From Samsonia erythrinae (lineage in GTDB: Bacteria; Pseudomonadota; Gammaproteobacteria; Enterobacterales; Enterobacteriaceae): DNA of 64,000 bases. Below are positions 10,901 to 19,384 of the stretch, in pieces; position 1 is the first letter of the stretch, and every line of letters begins with the position of its first letter. The stretch spans positions 1 to 64,000 of the forward strand of contig NZ_SMBY01000013.1 of assembly GCF_004342665.1 (NCBI RefSeq). The letters are read 5' to 3'. The notes beneath the pieces are model-generated. The model was not told where the DNA came from. It searched no databases and saw only the letters and a program-made list of their open reading frames with translations. The translations under genes and the position numbers were made by a program.

Positions 10901-11650
10901 GATGCCAACGCAATGTTGGACGATCTGTCCACACGCGGCGCGCTTAATCCCCGTGGCGTGGTGGGCTTATTCCCGGCGAACCGCGTTGGGGATGACGTGG
11001 TGATTTATACCGATGAACGGCGTGACACGGTGCTGTCCGTCAGCCACCATCTGCGCCAGCAGACGGAAAAAACCGATTTCCCGAATTACTGTCTCTCCGA
11101 CTTTGTCGCGCCGAAGTCCAGCGGCAAGCCGGATTATCTCGGCGCCTTCGCGGTGACCGGCGGACTGGAAGAAGACGCGTTGGCCGATCGGTGGGAAGCC
11201 CAGCATGATGATTACAACAAGATCATGGTGAAGGCGATCTCCGACCGTCTGGCGGAAGCTTTCGCGGAATACCTGCACGAACGCGTGCGCAAGGTTTACT
11301 GGGGCTATGCGGCGAATGAAAATCTCAGCAATGAGCTGCTGATTCGGGAGAATTATCAGGGGATCCGCCCCGCGCCGGGCTATCCGGCCTGTCCCGACCA
11401 CACGGAGAAAGCGCAAATTTGGCAACTGCTCGATGTGGAAAAATATACGGGTATGAAGCTCACTGAGTCTTATGCCATGTGGCCTGGCGCATCGGTATCC
11501 GGCTGGTATTTCAGCCACCCCGACAGCAAATACTTCGCCGTGGCGCAAATCCAACGCGATCAGGTCGAGGATTATGCGGTGCGCAAAGGTATGGAAGTAA
11601 GTGACGTTGAGCGCTGGTTAGCGCCGAATCTAGGTTATGATGCGGACTAG
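7967..11650 (+). CDS. metH: Cobalamin-dependent methionine synthase
   Basis: Transfers the methyl group of 5-methyltetrahydrofolate to homocysteine through methylcobalamin. 1227 residues, as in E. coli. Domains in order: homocysteine-binding with zinc ligands (GLNCALGP near 245 and GGCCGST near 310), pterin-binding ([15 protein letters not shown], about 355-650), cobalamin-binding with the DxHxxG signature GDVHDIGKN near 756-764, and the SAM-binding reactivation domain ([15 protein letters not shown] near 1135). The GTG start at 7967 follows CGGAGATGGGG and aligns with the E. coli N-terminus. Divergent from iclR. No clear terminator follows; a repeat begins 52 bases after the stop. Confidence 0.97.
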   Translation: MGNRVDELRRQLAQRIMVLDGGMGTMIQGYRLQEADYRGERFADWPSDVKGNNDLLVLTRPQVISEIHDAYLEAGADILETNTFNATTIAMADYGMEALSAEINTVAAQLARASADKWTALTPDKPRYVAGVLGPTNRTASISPDVNDPAFRNVSFDQLVEAYRESTRALIAGGVDLIMIETIFDTLNAKAASFAVESEFEALGIELPVMISGTITDASGRTLSGQTTEAFYNSLRHSRPLSFGLNCALGPDELRQYVAELSRIAECYVSAHPNAGLPNAFGEYDLDPADMAKHIGEWARSGFLNIVGGCCGSTPAHIAAMAKVVEGVPPRKLPEIPVACRLSGLEPLNIDAKTLFVNVGERTNVTGSARFKRLIKEEKYSEALDVARQQVESGAQIIDINMDEGMLDAEAAMVRFLNLIAGEPDIARVPIMIDSSKWAVIEKGLKCIQGKGIVNSISMKEGVEAFVHHAKLVRRYGAAVVVMAFDEVGQADTRARKIEICRRAYRILTEEVGFPPEDIIFDPNIFAVATGIDEHNNYAVDFIEACADIKAQLPHAMISGGVSNVSFSFRGNDLVREAIHAVFLYHAIRNGMDMGIVNAGQLAIYDDLPAELRDAVEDVILNRRSDATERMLDLAEKYRGSKTEEEGSKTQAEWRGWDVEKRLEYSLVKGITEFIELDTEEARQQAARPIEVIEGPLMDGMNVVGDLFGAGKMFLPQVVKSARVMKQAVAYLEPYIEASKAKGTSAGKILLATVKGDVHDIGKNIVGVVLQCNNYEIIDLGVMVPTDKILKTAREEKVDIIGLSGLITPSLDEMVNVAKEMERQGFTLPLLIGGATTSKAHTAVKIEQNYSGPTVYVQNASRSVGVVSALLSSTQYDDFVARTRKEYETVRIQHARKKPRTPPVTLEAARANASELDWENYTPPVAHRLGVQAVTASIDTLRSYIDWTPFFMTWSLAGKYPRILEDEVVGEEAKRLFADANAMLDDLSTRGALNPRGVVGLFPANRVGDDVVIYTDERRDTVLSVSHHLRQQTEKTDFPNYCLSDFVAPKSSGKPDYLGAFAVTGGLEEDALADRWEAQHDDYNKIMVKAISDRLAEAFAEYLHERVRKVYWGYAANENLSNELLIRENYQGIRPAPGYPACPDHTEKAQIWQLLDVEKYTGMKLTESYAMWPGASVSGWYFSHPDSKYFAVAQIQRDQVEDYAVRKGMEVSDVERWLAPNLGYDAD

Positions 11651-11702
11651 GATGTGAGTAAAGAAAATAACATCTGTGGGTTAACACGTTTTGGTTTTCA
11701 GT

Positions 11703-11968
11703 TGGCGTCAAAAATTCTGCTGAGGTGGGCGTGACCGCAGGGTGAGCCGCACGGACGCGGCGAAAGTCAGTGCCGCGTCTGGAACGCGTCACTGGCGGCC
11801 CTGACCGCGGGCACGAACGCCGAAGGCACCCGCGTAGCGGCAGAATTTCCGCCAAAAAAGCCTGGGTTCTCAGGGCGGCGGCGATTGAGCGCCCTGAGTC
11901 GGGCGTGGTGCTGATGGCACAGAGAAATACTCGGCTTACCACGCACGAAACGTCTGCTTTTTTGCATA
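11703..11968 (+). repeat. ~270-bp downstream repeat, copy 2 (after metH)
   Basis: Full-length relative of the repeat at 6632-6909, in the same orientation as metH. Long identical blocks alternate with diverged ones. The CTCAGGGCG/CGCCCTGAG stem corresponds to CACAGGGCG/CGCACTGTG in copy 1, with one A-T to T-A compensatory change. No coding frame with a recognisable product. Confidence 0.85.
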
Positions 11969-12046
11969 GCTGTACTGGTTTCGTGATTGAGCCATGCAAT
12001 ATCTTCCCCCCGCTGATGATCCTGTGTTACGCGAACACCATTTCAA

Positions 12047-12061
12047 TGAGAATAGTTATCA
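12047..12061 (+). promoter_or_regulatory. Candidate Fur box upstream of the AraC-type regulator
   Basis: TGAGAATAGTTATCA matches the 7-1-7 Fur core TGATAAT-N-ATTATCA at 12 of 14 positions. It lies about 140 bases before the regulator gene, which precedes a siderophore receptor. Iron-dependent repression is inferred. Confidence 0.6.
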
Positions 12062-12202
12062 GTCTTATTGATGCAATTTCATGGGAATGGTAAGGTGAGC
12101 ATCAATTAAGCAGAAAGCATTTTTCTGTTTTTATTCCACGCATTTCCGTTAACCGCTGGCCTGATTCCGGGCGTTCAACAGGATGAGGGTATCTCCCCGC
12201 TC

Positions 12203-13159
12203 ATGTTAAAACGACTCTTTTCCATCGAGGATTTCTTCGACATTGGTGAACGTTACGGGATTGATTACCACTTCCCGCAGCTGTCATCTTGCCGTGAGCG
12301 TACGAAAGAAAAGCGTATTGTGGTGCAGGGTGACGTCGAAGAGATGACGCTGTCCTCTGGGATTTGCCTGACGAATTCCAATGTGCGCGTGTTGCAGCCT
12401 TACGAATCGACCTCTTTGCACTGCTGCCCGTTTTATACGCTGGTGGTGCTGGAAGGATGCGTCGCGCTGCGCCTGAATGGTAAGGCGTTTGTTGTGCGAT
12501 CGGGCATGGCGTTCAGCACCCGGCTGGGTGACCCGCTCGTCATGAACGCCAGCCATCTTGCGGATTGTCATCTTCGTACCGTATCGCTGGGGATTTTCCC
12601 TGCCACTTTCGCGTTAGATCCGCTGCTGGGCTCGCTGCTGAACGAGTGGGAACAGGGGGGAACGCCGACATTTTTATGGCAGGTGCCCGGTTATTTATTA
12701 TCCGGGTTACAGCATTCGCTGGATAACACCACGCCGGGATTATCGCGCCAGCTGATGCTGGAGGGCGTGATGCGACAACTGCTGGGATACGGCCTGTCAT
12801 CCGGGCCTGGAGGCGAGGTGCATCGTGTATTGCCGCCGCCCGGCGAACAGGCGCGGCTGGAGAACGTTCGGCGGCGTTTGGAACAGCAGCCTGAAAAAGC
12901 ATACACCCTGAATGAGTTGGCGCAACTGGCCGCGATGAGCAGCAGCAGCCTGCGCGCCAAGTTTCGTCAGGCGTATGGTCACTCGGTTTTTGACTATCTG
13001 CGCGATTGTCGGCTGGAACTGGCCAGACGCTATCTGGCGCAGGGATACAACGTTCAGCAGGCGGCCTGGATGTCGGGATACCAGCACGCGACCAACTTTG
13101 CCACGGCGTTTCGCCGGCGTTACGGTATTGCGCCGAGTGACGCACGCAGGCTCAGCTAG
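12203..13159 (+). CDS. AraC-family regulator, likely of siderophore uptake
   Basis: 318-residue protein. The C-terminal ~100 residues form the two-helix-turn-helix AraC domain (YTLNELAQLAAMSSSSLRAK and the second motif around VQQAAWMSGYQHATNFATAF). The N-terminal ~200 residues are a sensor region without a recognised signature. Members linked to TonB receptors (PchR/YbtA type) activate the receptor gene when the cognate ferri-siderophore is present. The receptor begins 189 bases downstream in the same direction, and a Fur box lies upstream. No counterpart exists at this place in E. coli. The specific ligand is not predictable. Confidence 0.85.
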   Translation: MLKRLFSIEDFFDIGERYGIDYHFPQLSSCRERTKEKRIVVQGDVEEMTLSSGICLTNSNVRVLQPYESTSLHCCPFYTLVVLEGCVALRLNGKAFVVRSGMAFSTRLGDPLVMNASHLADCHLRTVSLGIFPATFALDPLLGSLLNEWEQGGTPTFLWQVPGYLLSGLQHSLDNTTPGLSRQLMLEGVMRQLLGYGLSSGPGGEVHRVLPPPGEQARLENVRRRLEQQPEKAYTLNELAQLAAMSSSSLRAKFRQAYGHSVFDYLRDCRLELARRYLAQGYNVQQAAWMSGYQHATNFATAFRRRYGIAPSDARRLS

Positions 13160-13306
13160 CCTTTCGTTCCTTATCATGTCTGAGTCTTATCGATGCCGGA
13201 TACTGCTGCTGGATTGCTTACCCGACGTTTTCTCGCCGAGTTCCCGTTTTGTCATTACGCATACGCAAGTTGTCACTGCGCATAGCTATCGCAAGCCTAA
13301 AAACAG

Positions 13307-13321
13307 CAATAATTCTTATTT
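13307..13321 (+). promoter_or_regulatory. Weak Fur-like site upstream of the siderophore receptor
   Basis: CAATAATTCTTATTT matches the Fur 7-1-7 core at 9 of 14 positions and lies 28 bases before the receptor start. It is A+T rich, so chance similarity is possible. Confidence 0.3.
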
Positions 13322-13348
13322 ACAATAATAAGGTCTGTGGAGTTCCCC

Positions 13349-15454
13349 ATGTTCAGAAAAACGCGGCTGGCGCTGGTGGTTGGCTGTTTTACCAGTGGAT
13401 TGACGGCGTCGGTGCAGGCGCAGGATGCGCCATCCCCTTCTTCTCAGGGCGATACGCTGGTCGTGACGTCTCAAACGCAACGCGGCGCTACCAAGCTGGA
13501 AACGCCTGATATCGAGACGCCTCAGGCCGTTTCGATCATTACCCGCAACCAGATTCAGGAACAGGGCGCGACCAGCGTTCGGCAGGCGGTCGGCTATACG
13601 CCGGGCGTGTTCAACAACCAGATCGGGGCCTCCAACCGCTTTGACTATATGGTGCTGCGCGGGTTTTCCGACGGCAGTCTGGATAACGTCTATCTCGACG
13701 GGTTGAAGATGATGGGAGATACCAACTCCCACAGTTCGCTGGTTATCGATCCCTGGTTCCTCGACCGCATTGAAGTGGTCAGGGGGCCGGCATCGGTACT
13801 CTATGGTCGCTCTTCTCCGGGGGGCATTGTGGCGTTAACTTCCCGTCAGCCGTCGTTCGATCGCAGCGGACAGATCAAACTGTTTGCGGGCAATAATGCG
13901 CAGCGCGGCGCGGCGTTTGACCTTACCGGTCCGCTGGATGATGACGAGCGTTTTGCGTTCCGTCTGGGCGGGATTGTGCGTGAAGCCGATACGCAGTTCA
14001 AAAAGACGAAAGAAGAACGCTACGCGATTGCGCCCAGCCTACTGTGGCGCATTTCCGATAAGACGCGGCTGGAATTGATGGCCTACCTGCACCGCGATCC
14101 GGAGGGGGGGAGCCATTCGGGTTTACCGTATGACGGTACCGTGGTGGCGCATAACGGGCGGAAAATCTCGAACACCTTCTATGAAGGGGAAGAGAATGAT
14201 GAGAAATACGACCGTAAGCAAAACATGGTGGGGTACCACTTTGAGCATGGTTTCGATAACGGCTGGGCGGTGCGCCAAAAGCTGCGTTATCTGCGCACCA
14301 AAGTGCATTTGGATCAGGTGTACGCCTACGGCTGGACGCAGCCGAGCGCCGATACGCTGACTCGTTATTACTCGGGTTCCCGTGAGTCGCTGTCCGCATT
14401 AACGTTAGATAACCAGCTTGATGGCAGCGTGGATACGGGCGCGGTGAATCATCGCCTGCTGGTGGGGATCGACTATCAGCAGCGTAATAATCATATGGAC
14501 TGGCCTTCTGGCACTTTCCCGGCGATCGACGCGTTTAATCCCGTTTATGGTTCCGGGCCAACAGGCATGTCCAGCTCGCAGGAAAAACACAAGCTGCGAC
14601 AGACTGGCATCTACGTACAGGATCAAATGAGCTGGGAGCGCTGGCGCTTAACGCTGGGGGGTCGCCACGATCAAGTAAAAGTGACCCACGTTAACCACAC
14701 CAAAGGAACACACAGCGAGTTGGATAAAAACAACTTTAGCTCACGTGCTGCCTTGCTCTACCTGTTTGATAACGGCTTTGCGCCGTATGTCAGCTATTCC
14801 ACGGCCTTTACGCCGACCAGCTTCGCCGATGATAACGGCAACGTGCTGGAACCGATGAAAGGTAAGCAGTGGGAAGCCGGGGTGAAGTATCAGCCTGAAG
14901 GTTCTCAGGATCAGTACAGCCTGTCGCTATTCCGTATTAACCAGAAGAATGTGGCGACGAAGGTTCAACCTAACGATCCTTACCGCTCCATTGGTGAAAT
15001 CGAATCGGAAGGGGTGGAACTGGAAGCCGTGAGCCAGATTACCGAGAATCTGCGCTTGCAAGCGGCTTATACCTATACGGATATCCGCTATAAGAAAAGC
15101 AGTGTGGCGGAGCAAGGAAAACGTGCGGTATACGCACCGCGCAATCAGGCCAGCGCCTGGGCCAGTTATGATGTGAAAAGCGGTCTGCTGGACGGCCTGA
15201 CTATCGGTTCCGGCGTGCGTTACGTGAACGGCGTGACGTCCGATCGCGCCAATACTCACACGCTGCCCTCTTATACGCTGGTGGATCTGGTGGTGGGATA
15301 CGATCTCTCGAAGGTCGGCCTGAAAGGGCTGAGTGCGCAGATTAACGTCAATAACCTCACCGATAAACGCTATGTTTCCGCCTGTAACTCGCTGGAATTC
15401 TGCTACTTTGGCGCGGAGCGCAGCGTGGTCGGCAGTGTGTCTTATTCCTTCTGA
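13349..15454 (+). CDS. TonB-dependent siderophore receptor, hydroxamate type
   Basis: 701-residue outer-membrane receptor for an iron-siderophore complex. It has a signal peptide of about 25 residues ending near VQAQ, a TonB box-like DTLVVT, a plug domain (TPQAVSIITRNQIQEQGA through VVRGPASVLYGRSSPGG) and a C-terminal 22-strand barrel ending in VVGSVSYSF. The final CNSLEFCYFGAERSV resembles the FhuA/FoxA/FcuA group, hence the hydroxamate guess. ATG 13349 is preferred to an in-frame GTG at 13337 because GGAG lies 6 bases before it. It is followed by a terminator split by a 164-bp element. Substrate unproven. Confidence 0.88.
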   Translation: MFRKTRLALVVGCFTSGLTASVQAQDAPSPSSQGDTLVVTSQTQRGATKLETPDIETPQAVSIITRNQIQEQGATSVRQAVGYTPGVFNNQIGASNRFDYMVLRGFSDGSLDNVYLDGLKMMGDTNSHSSLVIDPWFLDRIEVVRGPASVLYGRSSPGGIVALTSRQPSFDRSGQIKLFAGNNAQRGAAFDLTGPLDDDERFAFRLGGIVREADTQFKKTKEERYAIAPSLLWRISDKTRLELMAYLHRDPEGGSHSGLPYDGTVVAHNGRKISNTFYEGEENDEKYDRKQNMVGYHFEHGFDNGWAVRQKLRYLRTKVHLDQVYAYGWTQPSADTLTRYYSGSRESLSALTLDNQLDGSVDTGAVNHRLLVGIDYQQRNNHMDWPSGTFPAIDAFNPVYGSGPTGMSSSQEKHKLRQTGIYVQDQMSWERWRLTLGGRHDQVKVTHVNHTKGTHSELDKNNFSSRAALLYLFDNGFAPYVSYSTAFTPTSFADDNGNVLEPMKGKQWEAGVKYQPEGSQDQYSLSLFRINQKNVATKVQPNDPYRSIGEIESEGVELEAVSQITENLRLQAAYTYTDIRYKKSSVAEQGKRAVYAPRNQASAWASYDVKSGLLDGLTIGSGVRYVNGVTSDRANTHTLPSYTLVDLVVGYDLSKVGLKGLSAQINVNNLTDKRYVSACNSLEFCYFGAERSVVGSVSYSF

Positions 15455-15480
15455 TTGATAATTCTACTGTAGTAAAAAGA

Positions 15481-15500
15481 AAGCCGGGGAAACCCGGCTT
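15481..15500 (+). terminator. Left copy of duplicated receptor terminator
   Basis: AAGCCGGGGAAACCCGGCTT is a 20-base hairpin identical to 15665-15684 but without a T run. It appears to be the half left behind when the 164-bp element inserted. Confidence 0.7.
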
Positions 15501-15664
15501 GAGTTTGCTGACAAAGTCCGATATGCGATGATAATGGATGGATCGTAAAGACGCTGCAAGTACATCCCTGTAAGCTCGAACCGCGCCATCCCTGGCGCGG
15601 ACGCTTTACTCTTCCATTCCATTCTCACCGTTCGATAAAAGGTGATGGGGTTGTCAACGTTCTG
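15501..15664 (+). mobile_element. 164-bp palindromic element, copy A
   Basis: 164 bases, 152 of them identical to 22929-23092 by hand alignment. It begins GAGTTTGCTGACAAAGTCCG and ends GTTGTCAACGTTCTG; GCTGACAA near the left end and TTGTCAAC near the right end form imperfect inverted ends. Its centre holds the perfect hairpin CCGCGCCA-TCCC-TGGCGCGG, and the outer arms AATGGATGGATCGTAAAG and CTTTACTCTTCCATTCCATT pair imperfectly. It is flanked by direct copies of a terminator hairpin. No coding capacity. It resembles a miniature non-autonomous element; identity with a named family (for example Yersinia YPAL) was not tested. Confidence 0.8.
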
Positions 15665-15690
15665 AAGCCGGGGAAACCCGGCTTTTTCAT
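15665..15690 (+). terminator. Right copy of duplicated terminator, functional form
   Basis: The same hairpin AAGCCGGGGAAACCCGGCTT is followed by T residues and lies between the receptor and the convergent anion transporter, so it can serve both directions. Confidence 0.8.
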
Positions 15691-15709
15691 ATCATGTCTC
15701 GGCGAGAGA

Positions 15710-17164
15710 TTAATACAGGCCGATGACTTTCCACCACAGCAGACCAGCGCCCATGAAGATGGCCTGATTCACCAGACTGACGACGAAGCCGGTGCGCCAC
15801 CAGATGGCGGTGGGCACGTAGCCAGCGCCGAACAGGATCGGGCCGCGCGCGTGGGTATATTGCGTCAGTGAGCAGTACAGGCTGCTGGAAAATGCCAGCA
15901 TGAATGCCATCGGCACCGCCGGAATGTTCAGGTTGATCCCGACGCCGAGGAACACCGCAAACAGCGCGGCGATCTGCGCGTTGCCGCTGGCGAAGAAATA
16001 GTGGGTATAGAAATAGGCCGCATTCAGCAGTAACAACACCAATACCCAACTGGTTCCCTGCATCAAGTGGCCGATATTGCTGCCGATGAAATCGCCAAAC
16101 CAGTTGGTGAAGCCGAGCTTTTTCAACTGGTTCGCCATCATCAGCAGGGCGGCGAACCAGATCAGCGTATCCCAGGCGCCTTTCTCACTCTTCACGTCCT
16201 CCCAGCTCAGTACGCCAGTTAACAGCAGGAAAGACAGCCCGACGAAGGAGGCTGTTGTCGCATCCACACCTAGGCGGTCGCCGAAAATCCACAGCACCAA
16301 CAGCAGGATCACGGTGAACGCCATCAGCCATTCACCGCGGCTCATGTTGCCCATCTTTGCCAGTTCGGCGACGGCCAGTTTCGGCGCATCCGGCGTGTGA
16401 CGAATTTCCGGTCTGGTCAGCCAGTAGACGAGCAGAGGGACAATGGCCAGAGAAATCAAACAGGGCACCAGCGCCGCCAGAAACCAGCTTCCCCAGGTGA
16501 TGGTGACGCCCGCGTTGGCCGCGAGTTTCACCGCCAGCAGGTTGCCGGTGTAGGCGGTCATAAACAGCGCTGCCGTCACGTCGTTAACATTACCGATACA
16601 GGTGATCAGGAAGGTGCCAATCTTACTGCGCGAGGCATCGTCCGGTTTGGACTCGAAGCTGCGCGACAGCGAATCGGCAATCGGATAAATAATCCCGCCG
16701 CAGCGTGCGGTGTTGCTCGGCATCGCAGGGGAAAGCACCAAATCGGCAAAGGCCAGACCGTAAGCCAGACCCAGCGTGCGTTTTCCCAGCAGGCGGATCA
16801 TCTGCAAGGCGATGCGGCGCCCCAGCCCTGTTTTGATAAAGCCGCGAGCGATCATGAACGCCACAACAATCAGCCAGATCAGCGAGCTGTTCAGGTCGCT
16901 GAGCGCGGTCTGTATCGCGCCGCTGGCGGTTTTATCCCCCGCGGCGTATGTCAGCGCAAAGATCGTGATACTGATAATACCGATAGCTCCAATCGGGAGC
17001 ACGTTAGCAACAATACACACGATCGTTGCGACGAAAAGGACGGCGGAATGCCAGGCCGCTGCGCTCAGGCCTGTCGGGGGCGTCATTTGCCAGAAGAATG
17101 TGGCGATGGTGAGAATAATGACCAGCGGGAGCCAGTTTAATCCATATGAGGTTTTGGTCTTCAT
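15710..17164 (-). CDS. DASS-family anion (dicarboxylate/citrate) transporter
   Basis: 484-residue inner-membrane protein with about 12 hydrophobic segments and sequence typical of the divalent anion:sodium symporter family: LSPAMPSNTARCGGIIYPI in the first substrate loop and YFFASGNAQIAALFAVFL in the second half. Length and sequence are closest to the E. coli CitT/TtdT type, which exchange citrate or tartrate for succinate. The exact substrate cannot be told. No two-component or lyase genes adjoin it. A 22-bp perfect palindrome lies about 92 bases upstream of the start. Confidence 0.88.
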   Translation of the reverse strand: MKTKTSYGLNWLPLVIILTIATFFWQMTPPTGLSAAAWHSAVLFVATIVCIVANVLPIGAIGIISITIFALTYAAGDKTASGAIQTALSDLNSSLIWLIVVAFMIARGFIKTGLGRRIALQMIRLLGKRTLGLAYGLAFADLVLSPAMPSNTARCGGIIYPIADSLSRSFESKPDDASRSKIGTFLITCIGNVNDVTAALFMTAYTGNLLAVKLAANAGVTITWGSWFLAALVPCLISLAIVPLLVYWLTRPEIRHTPDAPKLAVAELAKMGNMSRGEWLMAFTVILLLVLWIFGDRLGVDATTASFVGLSFLLLTGVLSWEDVKSEKGAWDTLIWFAALLMMANQLKKLGFTNWFGDFIGSNIGHLMQGTSWVLVLLLLNAAYFYTHYFFASGNAQIAALFAVFLGVGINLNIPAVPMAFMLAFSSSLYCSLTQYTHARGPILFGAGYVPTAIWWRTGFVVSLVNQAIFMGAGLLWWKVIGLY

Positions 17165-17255
17165 CCATTTCCCTTACTAAAAGTCAGATGTATTGAGAGA
17201 TAAACGCTCACGCATTCAATTCGCGGAGGTTAACCCGGTGCAAAGTATGGCACGG

Positions 17256-17277
17256 GCCTACCTCTTAAGAGGTAGGC
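17256..17277. promoter_or_regulatory. 22-bp perfect palindrome, candidate operator
   Basis: GCCTACCTCTT followed by AAGAGGTAGGC is a perfect dyad without a loop in the 347-base gap between the divergent transporter (start 17164) and yjbB (start 17512). It has no T run and so is not a terminator. A dimeric repressor or activator site for the transporter is inferred; the regulator is unknown. No other signal in the gap is strong. Confidence 0.5.
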
Positions 17278-17511
17278 AAAAGAAGGCATAGCCTGGGGGG
17301 AACGTATGGTGTGATAAAAATGATAGGCTTTTTACTTTGGATTCTGTTTTTTCAATCTGTCATTGGAGTTTTTACCGGCGCGTATGCGTCATTTTCCTGT
17401 GGCAAGCTGTGCGGCGCAGAACTCTTTGTCAATATCTGGTAAGATAGCGGTTGGTTACATAATTTCGTTGCATAATCAGCATCCTATTCTTTCGCTGGAG
17501 GCGCGATCTTT

Positions 17512-19158
17512 TTGTTAACACTGTTGAATCTCCTTTCTGCTATTGCCCTTCTGGTTTGGGGGACGCACATCGTCCGCACCGGGATCATGAGGGTGTACGG
17601 TTCCCGCTTACGGCAAGTGCTCAGCGACAGCGTTGAGAAGAAACCGTTGGCTTTTCTGGCGGGGATTGGGGTGACTGCTCTGGTGCAGAGCAGCAATGCC
17701 ACCGCTTTGTTGACCACCTCTTTTGTCGCGCAAGGGCTGGTGTCGTTAACACCTGCGCTGGTGATTATTCTCGGGGCGGATGTCGGCACGGCGCTGATGG
17801 TGCGTGTTCTGACATTCGGCCTGTCCTGGCTTTCTCCCTTGCTGATCTTCCTGGGCGTGGTGCTATTCCTCAGTCGTAAACAGACGCGGGTCGGTCAAAT
17901 TGGCCGGGTGGCGATTGGCCTCGGCCTGATTTTGCTGGCGCTGGAAATGATTGTCGTTGCCGCGGCGCCAATTACACAAGCATCGGGCGTTAAGGTTCTT
18001 TTCTCCTCATTGACGGGCGATGTCATGCTGGATGCGCTGGTTGGCGCGCTGTTTGCGGTGATTACCTACTCCAGTCTGGCCGCCGTGCTGTTGACCGCGA
18101 CACTGACGGCAAGCGGCGTGATTTCGTTGGAAGTGGCGATGTGTCTGGTGGTGGGCGCCAACCTGGGCAGCGGGCTGCTGACGATGATGAGTACGTCAGC
18201 GCAAAATGCGGCAGGTCGGCGAGTGGCGCTCGGCAGTATGTTGTTCAAGTTGATGGGCTGTCTGGTGGTACTGCCGCTGGTTGAGCCGCTCTCACTCTGG
18301 TTGGCGCGGATTCCGTTAGGTGCCGAAGAACTGGTGATTTATTTTCATTTGTTTTACAACCTGACCCGTTGCCTGTTGTTGATTCCGTTGACCGGCGTGG
18401 TCGCGCGTTTGTCTTGCGCGATGATTGCCGATACGCCGCAGGTTGATACTCAGGTGAAGCCCCGTCATCTGGACCTCAGCGCACTAGATACGCCAGCGCT
18501 GGCGCTAACGAATGCCGCGCGGGAAACGCTGCGTATTGGCGATGTGCTGGAGCAAATGTTGCGCTTGTACCGCGATGTTTTGCGCGGCGACCATATGCAG
18601 CGGCGTGAAATTCGTCGGCTTGATGACGATGTTGATGTGTTGTATACCGCGATTAAGCTCTATCTGGCGCAGATCCAGAAAGACGGACTGGATGAGCGTG
18701 ATTCCCGGCGCTGGGCCGAAGTCATTGAAGTTGCGCTGAATCTGGAGCAGGCCGGAGATATTATTGAGCGCATGGCTGATGATATCGCCAATCACTCATC
18801 CAACGTGCGGGTGGCGTTTTCTGCTCAGGGGATGGAAGAGTTGAATCACCTGTATGAGCAACTGCTGGGGAATCTTCGTCTGGGGCTGTCGGTTTTCCTG
18901 TCGGAAGATGTGACCAGCGCCAAGCGTCTGCGTCGCGCCAAGCATCGCTTCCGTATCCTGAACCGGCGTTACGCGCATGCGCATGTCGATCGGCTGCATC
19001 AGAATAACGTGCAGAGCATGGAAACCAGTTCGCTGCATTTGAGCCTGCTGGGAGACATGAATCGTCTGAATTCGCTGTTTTGCGCGGTGGCCTATAACGT
19101 ATTGGTTGTGCCGCAAGACGGGGATGACGAGCGCGAAGAGTCGCCGCTGACATTGTGA
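17512..19158 (+). CDS. yjbB: Na+/phosphate cotransporter family protein, YjbB type
   Basis: 548-residue inner-membrane protein. The N-terminal ~300 residues carry two inverted Na/Pi cotransporter repeats with the signature VQSSNATALL near 62 and the matching YSSLAAVLL near 188. The C-terminal ~220 residues form a PhoU-like helical domain. Very close to E. coli YjbB, reported to export phosphate. The TTG start at 17512 aligns with the E. coli N-terminus MLTLL and follows CTGGAGG by about 11 bases. It is convergent with lysC; E. coli pepE, rluF and yjbD are missing from the gap. Confidence 0.92.
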   Translation: MLTLLNLLSAIALLVWGTHIVRTGIMRVYGSRLRQVLSDSVEKKPLAFLAGIGVTALVQSSNATALLTTSFVAQGLVSLTPALVIILGADVGTALMVRVLTFGLSWLSPLLIFLGVVLFLSRKQTRVGQIGRVAIGLGLILLALEMIVVAAAPITQASGVKVLFSSLTGDVMLDALVGALFAVITYSSLAAVLLTATLTASGVISLEVAMCLVVGANLGSGLLTMMSTSAQNAAGRRVALGSMLFKLMGCLVVLPLVEPLSLWLARIPLGAEELVIYFHLFYNLTRCLLLIPLTGVVARLSCAMIADTPQVDTQVKPRHLDLSALDTPALALTNAARETLRIGDVLEQMLRLYRDVLRGDHMQRREIRRLDDDVDVLYTAIKLYLAQIQKDGLDERDSRRWAEVIEVALNLEQAGDIIERMADDIANHSSNVRVAFSAQGMEELNHLYEQLLGNLRLGLSVFLSEDVTSAKRLRRAKHRFRILNRRYAHAHVDRLHQNNVQSMETSSLHLSLLGDMNRLNSLFCAVAYNVLVVPQDGDDEREESPLTL

Positions 19159-19195
19159 TCCCTTTGGTGGAGGACGATGGCCTCTTAATGATATC

Positions 19196-19335
19196 TTTAT
19201 GCAGACTAAAAGACGGTTTCGTGCGCGATAATGTCGCCATTTTCATGCTACCTGTAGCACGCGACCAACACGGGACGGCTCATCCTAAGCTTGCTATCTC
19301 CCCAGCATAATTTTTTACGCCGGATAACGGCAAAA
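19196..19335 (-). repeat. Downstream repeat, copy 3, internally deleted (after lysC)
   Basis: Read on the minus strand it matches both ends of the aceK-linked copy: TTTGCCGTTATCCGGCGTAA through GGATGAGCCG, then GTCGCGTGCTAC through AGTCTGCATAAA. About 140 bases of the middle are missing. It lies about 50 bases downstream of lysC in the direction of lysC transcription. A short imperfect direct repeat (GATGGCCTCTT at 19176, GATGCCTCTT at 19341) flanks it and may be a target duplication. Confidence 0.75.
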
Positions 19336-19351
19336 TTCGCGATGCCTCTTT

Positions 19352-19368
19352 ATGTGTATAAGAGACAG
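19352..19368. other. Tn5/Nextera mosaic-end sequence, probable assembly artefact
   Basis: ATGTGTATAAGAGACAG is identical to the 3' 17 of 19 bases of the Tn5 mosaic end used in transposase-based sequencing libraries. A 17-base chance match in 64 kb is very unlikely. Its in-frame translations give the MCIRDS and VYKRQ peptides often seen in contaminated assemblies. It lies 17 bases from the lysC stop, so the yjbB-lysC junction may be inexact. Confidence 0.8.
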
Positions 19369-19384
19369 CGCGAAGATCGTGGAT

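Noticed and set aside
15501-15664. ERIC or REP/BIME identity for the 164-bp element
   Set aside because: The sequence does not contain the ERIC core or REP-type Y motifs, and the terminator duplication is not a feature of those families.
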